Shown: positions 43,867-53,256 of the stretch, piece after piece
Layout of the letters: every line of letters begins with the position of its first letter
How positions within the stretch are numbered: position 1 is the stretch's first letter
Origin: Flavobacterium sp. N502536
GTDB lineage: Bacteria; Bacteroidota; Bacteroidia; Flavobacteriales; Flavobacteriaceae
Length of the DNA: 64,000 nt
Direction of reading: 5' to 3'
Assembly (NCBI RefSeq): GCF_025947345.1
Contig: NZ_CP110011.1
Coordinates: 1,798,001-1,862,000, forward strand
Notes under the pieces: generated by a model
What the model saw: only the letters and a program-made list of their open reading frames with translations
The model's database searches: none
What the model was told of the DNA's origin: nothing
Translations under genes and position numbers: made by a program

Positions 43867-44472
43867 TTATTTATAAGCTTTTTTTACGATCAATTTAGAC
43901 ATTGATTTTGCTGTTTTAGCAAAGCTTTCACCAATTCTGGTTTCGTTGCTAAAATTGCTTCCCCATTGATCCCCTGGGGCTTCTTCGCTTGTAATTTCCA
44001 AAAGTACCTTTGATTTATTTGCGGTTTCAACAAATTTTAAATTGGTAGTTACTTTTGCAGGTTGTTTCATAATTCCGGCATCCCAACCCGGATAAATCCA
44101 CACCGCTGTTACGATTAAAGTATAAGGTGTTTTTAAATTTTCCTGAAAGTTCAAATCCTTTTTTTCTTTAGTTAAAACAATATTTGCAATTTCCAGAAAT
44201 TTAGGAGTCCAGATTTGGTCTTTTGCATTGATCCATTTTTTCTCCCAGATGTTTCCATTGCCTTTTGCCTTTTGATCTAACTCGGCTTTATGCTCCTGGA
44301 CATACTGTGCTTCCGATTTTTTTTCTTTCATCATCGTAAAGTTGCTGTAATCAAATTCGGTATTGATTTCTTTCTGATCTTTTAAGAAATCAAAATTTCC
44401 CTGAACAACATTCATGTCCTGAGCAAAAGCAGCACTGGAAATAAGGAATACGGTAAGAATTAGTTTTTTCAT
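43867..44472 (-). CDS. Secreted hypothetical protein, 201 aa
   Basis: The ATG at 44472 gives MKKLILTVFLISSAAFAQ, a clean signal peptide; the longer frame upstream adds 17 unlikely residues. The mature part is Lys/Asp-rich with several Trp residues (IWEKKWINAKDQIWTPKF, VTAVWIYPGWDAGI) and C-terminal strands. No domain is recognised. Conserved-looking aromatic patches suggest a small periplasmic or outer-membrane-associated binding protein. It is a single gene between a repeat region and a terminator. Confidence 0.7.
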   Translation of the reverse strand: MKKLILTVFLISSAAFAQDMNVVQGNFDFLKDQKEINTEFDYSNFTMMKEKKSEAQYVQEHKAELDQKAKGNGNIWEKKWINAKDQIWTPKFLEIANIVLTKEKKDLNFQENLKTPYTLIVTAVWIYPGWDAGIMKQPAKVTTNLKFVETANKSKVLLEITSEEAPGDQWGSNFSNETRIGESFAKTAKSMSKLIVKKAYK

Positions 44473-44547
44473 TTTTTTGGTTTGATTAAGGTTAGTTTCT
44501 TTTGCTAAAATTAACAAAAACAATTAATTAAAATTTATTCTGCAAAT

Positions 44548-44581
44548 AAAAAAGAGGATGTCATTTAACATCCTCTTTTTT
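44548..44581 (-). terminator. Terminator of chitin-binding T9SS cargo gene
   Basis: 13-bp stem (44548-44560 with 44569-44581, GAGGATG core) with A/T tracts, 41 nt beyond the stop of the large minus-strand gene. Confidence 0.85.
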
Positions 44582-44621
44582 CTTAATATTCAAAAATAAT
44601 TTCTACGCTTAAGATCCTATT

Positions 44622-47474
44622 TTAATTTTTTAATATTTTGTTAGAGATCTTTTTACCATTTTCAAGTTTTACGGCTACTATATACCATCCGCTTTGAAGT
44701 TCGGAGAGATTGATTTTATTTTTATTTTTTACGGTAAGAACATTTTTACCATTCACATCAAAAACATATACAACGTCTACTTTTTCTTCTGTGTTGATGT
44801 TCAGTTCTTCTTTAACAGGGTTAGGATAGACAATTAGTGAAGAATCAAATTTTAGATCATCATTTATAGTAGCAGCGGTAGTACTTGACTTGCTAGTATT
44901 GGAAGTTTGATTGATATAATAATCCTGCAATTTTTGAATCCAAAAATGATCATCGGTGAGAGTAGTTCCCGGGTTTCCAATTCCATCTGTACTGGCTCCT
45001 ACACCTGCTCCCATTAATACAAGCTTGGTTCCGCTACTTTTTACCTCTGCAAAGTGATTTCCAAAAGTCACTTTTTTTGTGGTGGGATTAACCTGAAGTT
45101 TAGGGTCGGCATGTTTATTCTGGCTGAAATAGTTATAACGTGTCGCGTCATTTGAGAAATTTACGGTATCTCCAAAGAAAAAAGTAGTAGCAGAGTCTTC
45201 GTAGTGCTGGCTGGTATTATTTAAAATTTGAAAAGGAGCTGCTGTTCGTTCATTTAGAGTCTCTGAACCATTGATATGTCCTACCGGGATTTGCCAGAGG
45301 ACAACATGTTTACCAGAGGTTTCATAAAGTTTTTGAACAAAATTCAGGTAATTCATCCAGTGGTCATTATTCCAAAACCAGGTATAAGAGAAGGGATCAG
45401 CGGGATTACCTGTACTTCCGGCGCCCATAGCATCAAGACCATATTTGTCAATAGAAATAAAGTCGGCATTATTAGACATAATCCCCATACTATTGGTGTA
45501 TTGAAAAATATCTGCAGCGGTTTGTTTAATTTTGTTAAGCTGGGTAGTAAAGGTGCCAGTATCCGTTTCTCTGATAATTCCTTTTGGGCCGGCTACACCA
45601 GCTTTTGCCCAAAGATTGAGCTGCCAACCAAATTCCATATTCAGGTTTTCGTCTGTTCTTTTTTTGTTGAGCTCAAAATTGATTCTTTCTACCAGCGTTT
45701 TCAAAGTACCTACATTTTGGGCAATACTTGTTGCATTTACGGCTGTTGTAGTAGTTATCGGTTCGTTATACTGCTGCATATAGCCCAGAAAATCAGGCTC
45801 TAATACCACTCCAAAAAACTCATCTCCCAGTTCAGCTTTAACCTGATTCAGAAAAAGGTTGAGGTTATTGAAATAAGCCGTCATATAGGAAGGATCTTTT
45901 ACGTGTGCCAGATCCAGGTCGTAAGATTCGCTTCCGTCTGGAATGTTATAAAAAATAAAGAAAGGAATAAGGCCCATTTTTAAAGAATTCTTTGCAAATT
46001 TTATAGCTCTGTCAGGCTGCCACGTATTCCATCCGGCTATTGGTCCTCCATTGATATAGATGTATCTTACATCCATTCTGTTGTTCTTGAGCAGATTGGT
46101 GTTGTCGATATTGTCATTGAAAAAATTGACATCATCGTTAGTGTCTTCGGATACAGATCCAACAGAAACATAATCAGGATATCGTAATGGGCTTCCATTG
46201 GCATTGTCTATTCTTAAACCAAGATGGTATACCGCACCATCTGAAGTGGTTATTTGAAGTCCGGATCTGCCCGCTTTTTTAGGGGTAATTTTTAAAGTAT
46301 TTCCGGTAATAGTATAATCAAATACCGTAACGTTCCTTCTTTTTAATGAAGTGATCGTCTTATCGAACACGAATGTTTTTTGTATTCCGTTAATCGCTTT
46401 TATTTGATTTGGAAGCGAAGCAAAGGAAATATTTTGTGTGGCAGGATTTACAATAGTAAGTTGTAAACCGGATGTTGCTGTGGTCCCATTGTTGTCTGTG
46501 ACTGCTATTTGTAGTGAATTGTTTCCATAATTCTGTGGTGTCCAATTGAAGGTATAAGAATTTTGGGGATTGGTAGTCACATTAGTATTCGTTCCGGCGG
46601 TAAGATCTTTAAACAGTATGCTGCTAATGGAACTTCCGGACGAAGGCTGAATAGTAAAAGTAATGCTTATAGGCGAAAAATTAAGTTGAGAATAGGAAGT
46701 AGCGTTTGGCGGACCGGTAATAGTGATCACAGCAGGAGCAGTAACCGCAATTTTAACAGTTGTGTTTACTACGGTGCTTATTCCGATCGAATTTACAGTG
46801 GTATATCGAATGTTGTAATCCCCATAAGCGGCCGGGGTCCAGTTGTACGATATGGTGTTGCCGGATAAACTCATATTGTAAGTCGTATAAGAAGACTCTG
46901 TTGTCTTTTTTATTTCGACCTTATTTTGTGTGGCCGAAAAACCGTAGAGATTGAGTGATGCGGTAAGATTGATAGCCGATAAGGTGCTTTTTATAATAAT
47001 TTGTCCATCTGCGTAGGCAGGAGAAATGGCTATGGGCTTGATACACACACCAAGAAAGGTGTAGGCCGAAGACTGATCAGGAATTTCTGTTCCGGCGACC
47101 CAATACTTGGCTTTATAGACACCATTGCTGTATCTTATAATGTTGTTTGCATTGTAGTTGGGGGTTGCGCTGTTCCATTCAGAAACAGTACTGCATGCGG
47201 TATAAGCCAGAGATGGATTATTAAGAATTAACTGTTCGTCACAGTTTCCTACTGCCGACCAAACACTGCTAGATCCGGGAGTAGTGCCGGCTCCTTGCGA
47301 CCAGGAATTGTTTTTGTAGACAATATTATTGTAACGGACATAAGAGTTACTGGAATATTGTGTGGCGGAATACCAATTTGGAATTCCACAGGAGCTGCCC
47401 AACTGTGCTTTTGTTATAGTAGGAATACAGCAGATAAAAATAGATAGTAATAAAAGTTTTAAATTTTTCAGCAT
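44622..47474 (-). CDS. Chitin-binding, T9SS-secreted putative glycosidase
   Basis: A 950-aa secreted protein from ATG 47474 (MLKNLKLLLLSIFICC); an alternative ATG at 47501 adds nine residues. After the signal peptide come two type-3 chitin-binding (CBM5/12) modules (about 28-75 and 92-143, each W..A..Y...G..Y and ending in C), two or three Ig-like repeats (about 150-345), a barrel-like catalytic region (about 430-840) with GVVLEPDFLGYM and VLWQIPVGH, and a C-terminal type-A T9SS sorting domain (VYPNPVKEELNI; GWYIVAVKLENGKKISNKI). It is exported across both membranes and would act on chitin or another polysaccharide. The glycosidase family is not identified. Confidence 0.8.
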   Translation of the reverse strand: MLKNLKLLLLSIFICCIPTITKAQLGSSCGIPNWYSATQYSSNSYVRYNNIVYKNNSWSQGAGTTPGSSSVWSAVGNCDEQLILNNPSLAYTACSTVSEWNSATPNYNANNIIRYSNGVYKAKYWVAGTEIPDQSSAYTFLGVCIKPIAISPAYADGQIIIKSTLSAINLTASLNLYGFSATQNKVEIKKTTESSYTTYNMSLSGNTISYNWTPAAYGDYNIRYTTVNSIGISTVVNTTVKIAVTAPAVITITGPPNATSYSQLNFSPISITFTIQPSSGSSISSILFKDLTAGTNTNVTTNPQNSYTFNWTPQNYGNNSLQIAVTDNNGTTATSGLQLTIVNPATQNISFASLPNQIKAINGIQKTFVFDKTITSLKRRNVTVFDYTITGNTLKITPKKAGRSGLQITTSDGAVYHLGLRIDNANGSPLRYPDYVSVGSVSEDTNDDVNFFNDNIDNTNLLKNNRMDVRYIYINGGPIAGWNTWQPDRAIKFAKNSLKMGLIPFFIFYNIPDGSESYDLDLAHVKDPSYMTAYFNNLNLFLNQVKAELGDEFFGVVLEPDFLGYMQQYNEPITTTTAVNATSIAQNVGTLKTLVERINFELNKKRTDENLNMEFGWQLNLWAKAGVAGPKGIIRETDTGTFTTQLNKIKQTAADIFQYTNSMGIMSNNADFISIDKYGLDAMGAGSTGNPADPFSYTWFWNNDHWMNYLNFVQKLYETSGKHVVLWQIPVGHINGSETLNERTAAPFQILNNTSQHYEDSATTFFFGDTVNFSNDATRYNYFSQNKHADPKLQVNPTTKKVTFGNHFAEVKSSGTKLVLMGAGVGASTDGIGNPGTTLTDDHFWIQKLQDYYINQTSNTSKSSTTAATINDDLKFDSSLIVYPNPVKEELNINTEEKVDVVYVFDVNGKNVLTVKNKNKINLSELQSGWYIVAVKLENGKKISNKILKN

Positions 47475-47582
47475 AATAAAAAAGGTTGTTTTGTTATACA
47501 TTCTGTTAATTCTAAGTACTTAGAGATGTATTGCCTATTTCTAAAAATAATTTGCTGCAGCTGAAAAAAGCAATATCAAAAT

Positions 47583-47611
47583 CAAATATAGTAAGAAATT
47601 ACTTTATGCAA
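47583..47611 (-). promoter_or_regulatory. Promoter of T9SS cargo gene
   Basis: On the minus strand: TTG at 47611-47609, an 18-nt spacer, then TATATTTG at 47590-47583. This is a full match to the Bacteroidota -33/-7 pattern and implies a 5' leader of about 100 nt before the ATG at 47474. Confidence 0.65.
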
Positions 47612-47745
47612 GCACAGCATATTGTAAGTGAAATATTTGAATTTGAGTATTTTTGTTTTTTATTTCGAAGAAAAAAGTAAAAAATTTAGGGAAGACTATT
47701 TTGTGAGAAATAGTGTGAAATAAGGCCGTAACCTGTAAAAATTAA

Positions 47746-47777
47746 AAACCCGACAAGCTCTAAAACTTGTCGGGTTT
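47746..47777 (-). terminator. Terminator downstream of symporter gene
   Basis: 12-bp stem AAACCCGACAAG / CTTGTCGGGTTT around an 8-nt loop; on the minus strand it ends in TTTTTAATTTTT. It would end the galactose operon, about 110 nt past the symporter stop. The rest of the 387-nt gap 47502-47888 holds the promoter above and no gene. Confidence 0.8.
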
Positions 47778-47888
47778 AAATGAATTTAATGCGTAAAAGC
47801 TTGATTAATAGCTTCTAAAAAAGAAGTTTTATGCTAAATAAATCACATAATAAAAAAAAATGTGATTTTTTGTTTTCAAAAAGGTATA

Positions 47889-49574
47889 CTACCAGAATTT
47901 AATGTACAAACCTGCAATTATCAATAGGGTAATGACGATTAAAACGGTCGTTTGCGGTTTTACTTTAAACATTTCCGAATCGATTTCAAATGCTTTAGGG
48001 TTTACTTTTGGTCCCGCAAAACTTATTACGATCATTGCCAGAGCGGTAAAGATAAAGGATAGCCCCATACAGATGTGGAACGGGATTTCAAAGGCTCCTT
48101 TTCCGTTTGGATAAGCGGTATACAACAAGGTCTCATTTCCAAATAATGCAGGAGCATATTCGTTGAATAGTACCGACAGTACAAACCCTAAAATTACACC
48201 CACTACGGCAGCAGCTCCGGTAGTTCGTTTCCAGAACATACCTAAAACGAACATGGCAAAAACTCCGGGACTAATAAATCCGGTGTATTTTTGGATGTAG
48301 GTAAATCCGCCAACGCCACCAATTCCTAAAATATCATTCCATGTAAACAACACGGCTAAAAGCATTGCAGCAAAAACGGCAATTCGGCCAATGTTTACCT
48401 GCTGTTTTTCGCCAGCTTCTTTCTGAATGTATTTTTTATGAATATCCAGCGTATAGATAGTCGAAATACTGTTTACTTTTCCGGCTAACGAAGCTACGAT
48501 TGCAGCGGTTAATGCTGCTACCGAAAGTCCTTTTAATCCTGTAGGCAAGAAAGTCAGTACAGCAGAATAAGCGCCGTCTTTTCCTCCCACTAATTGTGGT
48601 AAGTGTCCGTTTTGGTATAAAACATAAGCGGCAATACCGGGTAACATTACAATTAAAGGCATTAACAATTTCAGCATACCTGCAAATAAAATACCAGTAC
48701 GCGCGGTTTGTAAATCGGCACCCAGAGCTCTTTGTGTAATATATTGGTTGCATCCCCAGTAATTTAAGTTGATGATCCAGATACCGGCAAGGTAAGACAT
48801 GAGGCCTGGGAATGTCAGGTATTTGTTAATATCAAGCTGAGAGGATGTTGCAGTTGGTTTTGGGATAATCATTTTAAAATGTTCCGGAGCTTCTCTCATT
48901 AATACTTTAAAACCTTCGATTGCATTTTCACCAACATGAAAATAATGCCCCACGGTTGTTAAAGCGATATAAGAAGTGACCAAACCTCCAATAATTAAAA
49001 CGGCAACCTGAATAACGTCGGTATAAGCAACAACTTTCATACCTCCAAGAGAGATAAACAAAGCAAACAGAGCCAATCCAATCATGATAACATGCAGATA
49101 TTCGCCTCCGGCCATACCATTAATAGCAACGGCTCCTAAATACAAAATCGAAGTTAAGTTTACAAAAACATATAAAAACAACCAGAAGACTGCCATGATT
49201 AGAGCAGTCGATTCATTGTAACGTGTTTTTAAGAATTGTGGCATCGTGTAAATCTTGTTTTTAAGGTACACGGGAATAAACCAAACAGCTACTACGATCA
49301 AACTAATAGCGGCTATCCATTCGTAAGCGGCAACGGCAATTCCTAAAAAGAAACCTTCACCACTCATTCCGATGAATTGTTCTGCCGAGATATTGGAGGC
49401 AATTAAAGATGCTCCAATAGCCCACCAGGTTAGGTTTCCTTCGGCCAAAAAGTAAGCTTTAGCATCTTGTTCGTCTTGTTTACGTTTTCGGTAAACCGTA
49501 TAACCGTAGGCCGAGACCACGATAAAGTAAATAATAAAAACCGCATAATCTGCGAAGGCAAGGGTCTGGTTCAT
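47889..49574 (-). CDS. Na+/sugar symporter, SGLT-like
   Basis: A 561-aa sodium:solute symporter with about 14 membrane helices. The SSS-family signature ASLIASNISAEQFIGMSGEGF is near residues 55-75, and the region GMKVVAYTDVIQVAVLIIGG follows. It resembles the Vibrio Na+/galactose transporter, in keeping with galT, galK and galM just upstream on the same strand. It would import galactose with sodium. A 239-nt gap separates it from galT, so it may have its own promoter. Confidence 0.9.
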   Translation of the reverse strand: MNQTLAFADYAVFIIYFIVVSAYGYTVYRKRKQDEQDAKAYFLAEGNLTWWAIGASLIASNISAEQFIGMSGEGFFLGIAVAAYEWIAAISLIVVAVWFIPVYLKNKIYTMPQFLKTRYNESTALIMAVFWLFLYVFVNLTSILYLGAVAINGMAGGEYLHVIMIGLALFALFISLGGMKVVAYTDVIQVAVLIIGGLVTSYIALTTVGHYFHVGENAIEGFKVLMREAPEHFKMIIPKPTATSSQLDINKYLTFPGLMSYLAGIWIINLNYWGCNQYITQRALGADLQTARTGILFAGMLKLLMPLIVMLPGIAAYVLYQNGHLPQLVGGKDGAYSAVLTFLPTGLKGLSVAALTAAIVASLAGKVNSISTIYTLDIHKKYIQKEAGEKQQVNIGRIAVFAAMLLAVLFTWNDILGIGGVGGFTYIQKYTGFISPGVFAMFVLGMFWKRTTGAAAVVGVILGFVLSVLFNEYAPALFGNETLLYTAYPNGKGAFEIPFHICMGLSFIFTALAMIVISFAGPKVNPKAFEIDSEMFKVKPQTTVLIVITLLIIAGLYIKFW

Positions 49575-49813
49575 TGATGATAATAATTTTATAATTAGTA
49601 AAGGTGATTGTTTGATTAATAGTAGGGTAAAAAAACAGTATTTCGATAGGTGGTTTAAATAATGTTTTTTGTTTTGATATGGGTTTAAAATTAATTAACT
49701 GTCTTTTTTTGATTGGTATTGTAATAATGAGGTCCAGAGCCAAAAAGTATAATAAACAATTGCGAACACATTGTTGTTATGCGGTTTTTAAAAGAGTATT
49801 TACTTTATGCGTC

Positions 49814-50869
49814 TTATTTTGTTTTTGATTTGTAATGAATGTCTGATTGCTGTCTTAAAATTTCGGCACTTTTTTCAGGGGTAATATCTCTTTGGGATTC
49901 GCCCAGCATTTCATAACCCACCATAAATTTCTTTACTGTTGCTGATCGCAATAAAGGCGGATAAAAATGCATGTGAAAATGCCATTCCGGATGCTCTAAA
50001 CCATCTGTAGGCGATTGGTGAATTCCTGAAGAATAAGGAAAAGAAGTACTGAATAAATTATCGTACTTAATGGTCAGTTGTTTTAAAATCAGGGCAAAAG
50101 AATTGGTTTCTTCCGGAGTAAAATCAGTGATTTTATTCAGGGCTCTTCTGCTGACAATCATCGTTTCGTAAGGCCATGTTGCCCAAAACGGAACCAGAGC
50201 AATAAAGTCATCGTTTTCGATTACCACACGATCTCCTGTTCTTAATTCAGCCTGAATATAGTCCTGAAGCAGCGTTCGATGGTTTTTGTCAAAGTATGAT
50301 TTTAAACTGCTTTGCGTTCTTTCCACTTGGGTTGGAAGGGATGATTGTGCCCAGATTTGCCCATGAGGATGTGGATTGCTGCAGCCCATAATACTTCCTT
50401 TGTTCTCAAAAATCTGAACGTGATTGATGTATTTGATGCTTCCCAGATCGGTGTATTCTTTTTGCCAGGTTTTGATAATGTTTTCAATTCCGTCGATTTC
50501 CATCTCCGGTAAAGTAAGGTCGTGTCTTGGAGAGAAACAAACTACTCTGGAAATTCCCTGCTCGGGTTTTGCCTTAAAAAAAGTGTGTTTGATATCCTCT
50601 TCAAATATAATTTCGTCCTGCTTCATAGCAGCAAAATCATTCTCAAAGACAAAGCTGTCTTTGTAAACAGGATTGTGATCTCCGTTAGCACGAACATTAC
50701 CCGGACATAAATAACAGGTGGAGTCATGTTTTGGAAGAGTTTCAGTTGCAAGAGTCTCGTTTTGCCCTTGCCACGGACGTTTTGCACGGTGTGGTGATAC
50801 TAAAATCCATTCGTTTAGTAATGGATTGAAACGTCTGTGTGGATCTTCGTTAATGTCAAAATTTTTCAT
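49814..50869 (-). CDS. galT: Galactose-1-phosphate uridylyltransferase
   Basis: A 351-aa HIT-superfamily enzyme with catalytic HPH in SNPHPHGQIWA (His167 and His169) and zinc-binding cysteines CYLC (52-55). It swaps UMP from UDP-glucose to galactose-1-phosphate in the Leloir pathway. Size and motifs are those of a normal GalT. It follows galK by 17 nt. No galE is in the window, so that step is encoded elsewhere. Confidence 0.95.
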   Translation of the reverse strand: MKNFDINEDPHRRFNPLLNEWILVSPHRAKRPWQGQNETLATETLPKHDSTCYLCPGNVRANGDHNPVYKDSFVFENDFAAMKQDEIIFEEDIKHTFFKAKPEQGISRVVCFSPRHDLTLPEMEIDGIENIIKTWQKEYTDLGSIKYINHVQIFENKGSIMGCSNPHPHGQIWAQSSLPTQVERTQSSLKSYFDKNHRTLLQDYIQAELRTGDRVVIENDDFIALVPFWATWPYETMIVSRRALNKITDFTPEETNSFALILKQLTIKYDNLFSTSFPYSSGIHQSPTDGLEHPEWHFHMHFYPPLLRSATVKKFMVGYEMLGESQRDITPEKSAEILRQQSDIHYKSKTK

Positions 50870-50886
50870 TTGTAGTTTTTGTGATA

Positions 50887-52047
50887 TTAAAGTAGTCTTG
50901 TTCCGTTAGAGATTGTTACATCATAGAATTTTAATTCAATCCCAAATGTATTTAAATAAAGATTTGAAAACTTATTTTTCACCTCATTTTCATGCCCTTT
51001 TTTAATAAAATTGATGGTGCACCCCCCAAAACCACCCCCCATTAGGCGAGATCCAACAATAAATTCATCTGCTTTGGCATTCTCTACGAGCATATCCAGT
51101 TCGGGACAGCTTACTTCATATTCTTGTGATAACCCATAATGTGCTTCAAAAAGCAATTGTCCTAAAAGTTCAATATTTCCCTGATCTAAAGCTTCACAGG
51201 CTTTGATCACACGGTTGATTTCTTTTACAACAAAATGTACCCTTTTAAAAACAGTAGGACTCATTTGATCCTGAAGGCTTAAAAGTTGTTCTTTGGTACA
51301 ATCTCTAAAACTTTTTATTTGTGGAAAATGATGTTTTATAATAGCCAAACCTTCTTCACACTCCAGTCTTCGGGTATTGTATTCCGAGCTGAAAAGAGAA
51401 TGTTTTACATTGCTGTCAAACAAAACCAGCGCATAATCTTTAAAATCGGCATTGTGATATTCAAAATCCAAAGTATTGCAATCTAGTTTTATAACCTTGT
51501 TTGTAAGGCCATGAACACTTGAAAACTGATCCATAATACCACAATTGATACCCACCCAATGTTCGGCTTTTTGTCCTAGCAAAGCGATATCGGCCTTTTT
51601 GATTTCCAGATCGAAGAGTGCCGTGATCCCGAAAATCATTCCGCATTCTAAAGCGGCCGAAGAAGATAAACCGGAACCAACCGGAATGTTGCTGCTAAAG
51701 ACACAGTTGAAACCTTCAAATACAAAACCGTTATCTTGTAATTGTTTGATCACACCACGAAGATAATTCGTCCAGACGTCATCACTCAAACGGATTTCTG
51801 CTGTTAAATCAATTTCAAAAGCTTCGTTTAAATCGATTGCAATTATTTTGGAGCTTTTGGTATTGTTTTTCTCAAAGGCAAAACAAATTATTTTGTCGAT
51901 GGCCGCAGGTAAAACATAGCCGTCATTGTAATCAATATGTTCTCCGATGATATTGATCCTTCCGGGAGAGAGCACCACTTTTTGAGGAGCCGATCCGAAC
52001 GACTTCTCAAAAAAGGCGGTGGTGTTTTGTATTAAAATATCATTCAT
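50887..52047 (-). CDS. galK: Galactokinase
   Basis: A 386-aa GHMP kinase. The galactokinase signature PGRINIIGEHIDYNDGYVLP (28-47) binds galactose, PVGSGLSSSAALE is the ATP loop, and GGGFGGCTINF the third motif. It phosphorylates galactose to galactose-1-phosphate. It lies between galM (52 nt upstream) and galT (17 nt downstream), so the three are one operon. Confidence 0.95.
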   Translation of the reverse strand: MNDILIQNTTAFFEKSFGSAPQKVVLSPGRINIIGEHIDYNDGYVLPAAIDKIICFAFEKNNTKSSKIIAIDLNEAFEIDLTAEIRLSDDVWTNYLRGVIKQLQDNGFVFEGFNCVFSSNIPVGSGLSSSAALECGMIFGITALFDLEIKKADIALLGQKAEHWVGINCGIMDQFSSVHGLTNKVIKLDCNTLDFEYHNADFKDYALVLFDSNVKHSLFSSEYNTRRLECEEGLAIIKHHFPQIKSFRDCTKEQLLSLQDQMSPTVFKRVHFVVKEINRVIKACEALDQGNIELLGQLLFEAHYGLSQEYEVSCPELDMLVENAKADEFIVGSRLMGGGFGGCTINFIKKGHENEVKNKFSNLYLNTFGIELKFYDVTISNGTRLL

Positions 52048-52099
52048 TGTGTTGTGGTTGAAGAAATAGCTTTTAGTTAGGGTAGTTTTTTGTAAAGTA

Positions 52100-53155
52100 T
52101 TAGTTTATGTTTTCAAATCGGTAAACGGTTTTGTGACGGTAAATCTCGCCTTTCTTCAAAACCGAATTCGGAAAATGTACGTGATTAGGCGCATCCGGAA
52201 AGTTTTGTGTTTCAAAACAAATTCCGCTAAAGGGATGATAAGCGGCATTTTCTTTTCCTTTTAAAGTTTCAAAACAATTGCCGCCTACATAAATATGAAC
52301 GCTGGGCTGATCGGTAAAAACCTTCATCTGCAGCTTATTTGTAGTGCTGAATAAAATGGCAGCAACCTCATTTTCTGATTCAATTACAAAAGAATTGTCA
52401 ATGGATTGCGGACATTTCTTAGCCGTTCTGAAATCAAAATTATGATGCAGAAGAGCCGTGAAATTTCCGGTTGGAATATGCTCAGTGTTGGTTTCCAGTA
52501 TTTTATCAGAAGCAATAAACAGCGTTTGTTTGGACAGGTCTGTAGCATGTCCGTCAAGATTAAAATAACTGTGATGCGTAAGATTTACGACCGTATCTTT
52601 TGTTGAGGTAGCGGTATAGTCTAATTTTAATTCGTTTTCTTCTGTTAAAGTATACGTCAGATCAACCTGTAAATCTCCGGGGTAATACTCTTCTAAATCT
52701 GCACTCCACAGACTTAAAGTTACCGAAGGATTATCGCCGGAAGTAATATGCGTAATGTTCCATACTTTTTGTCCAAAGCCAACGTTTCCGCCATGTAAGG
52801 CATTGCCGTTATTATTGGTATTCAGTTGAAAGGTTGTATCGTTTAAAGTAAAAGCGCCTTTATCGATTCGTCCGGCATAACGCCCAACGGTAGTCCCGAA
52901 ATAAGGAGCACTTGGTAAATGATAAGAAGCCAGATAAGATTCTAAAGTATCGAAACCCAAAACAACATCAACATACCCGCCCGTTGCAACCGGAATTTGT
53001 AAAGAGGTCAAGGTTGCACCGTAATTGATAATTTGCGCTTTCATTCCGTTTTTATTCTTTAATTCCAAAGAAAGAATTTCTTCGTTATCGGATAATAAAC
53101 CAAACGATTTTATAGCAGATCCATCCAGAATATGAGATATGTGTTTTATTTCCAT
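52100..53155 (-). CDS. galM: Aldose 1-epimerase (galactose mutarotase)
   Basis: A 351-aa galactose mutarotase from ATG 53155 (MEIKHISHILDG); the longer frame upstream runs through the promoter and is rejected. Motifs: TVGRYAGRIDKGAF, NGNALHGGNVGF (catalytic His), NLTHHSYFNLDGH (second His) and the C-terminal Glu in GICFETQNFPDAPNH. It converts beta- to alpha-galactose, the GalK substrate. It is the first gene of the leftward galactose operon. Confidence 0.93.
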   Translation of the reverse strand: MEIKHISHILDGSAIKSFGLLSDNEEILSLELKNKNGMKAQIINYGATLTSLQIPVATGGYVDVVLGFDTLESYLASYHLPSAPYFGTTVGRYAGRIDKGAFTLNDTTFQLNTNNNGNALHGGNVGFGQKVWNITHITSGDNPSVTLSLWSADLEEYYPGDLQVDLTYTLTEENELKLDYTATSTKDTVVNLTHHSYFNLDGHATDLSKQTLFIASDKILETNTEHIPTGNFTALLHHNFDFRTAKKCPQSIDNSFVIESENEVAAILFSTTNKLQMKVFTDQPSVHIYVGGNCFETLKGKENAAYHPFSGICFETQNFPDAPNHVHFPNSVLKKGEIYRHKTVYRFENIN

Positions 53156-53179
53156 ATTTTTTTTACCAAAAATGAAATC

Positions 53180-53187
53180 CAAAAATA
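53180..53187 (-). promoter_or_regulatory. Candidate -7 element of galM operon promoter
   Basis: Reads TATTTTTG on the minus strand (exact TAnnTTTG), 24 nt before the galM ATG. The TACCAGT repeats lie 21-38 nt farther upstream, in the -33 region. Confidence 0.5.
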
Positions 53188-53208
53188 GAAACAATATCTG
53201 TTTTTACA

Positions 53209-53225
53209 TACCAGTACCTACCAGT
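53209..53225. promoter_or_regulatory. Candidate operator: two TACCAGT direct repeats
   Basis: TACCAGT occurs at 53209-53215 and again at 53219-53225, exactly 10 bp (one helix turn) apart, in the 101-nt divergent gap between galM and the GntR regulator. It could be the regulator's own binding site, controlling both directions. Confidence 0.45.
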
Positions 53226-53256
53226 TTTTTGTATATTGCGCCAAAATCCATTTTGT

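Noticed and set aside
44622..47474. GH6 cellobiohydrolase assignment from LEPDFLGYM
   Set aside because: Only one short motif resembles the family; the rest could not be aligned by eye, so no family is named.
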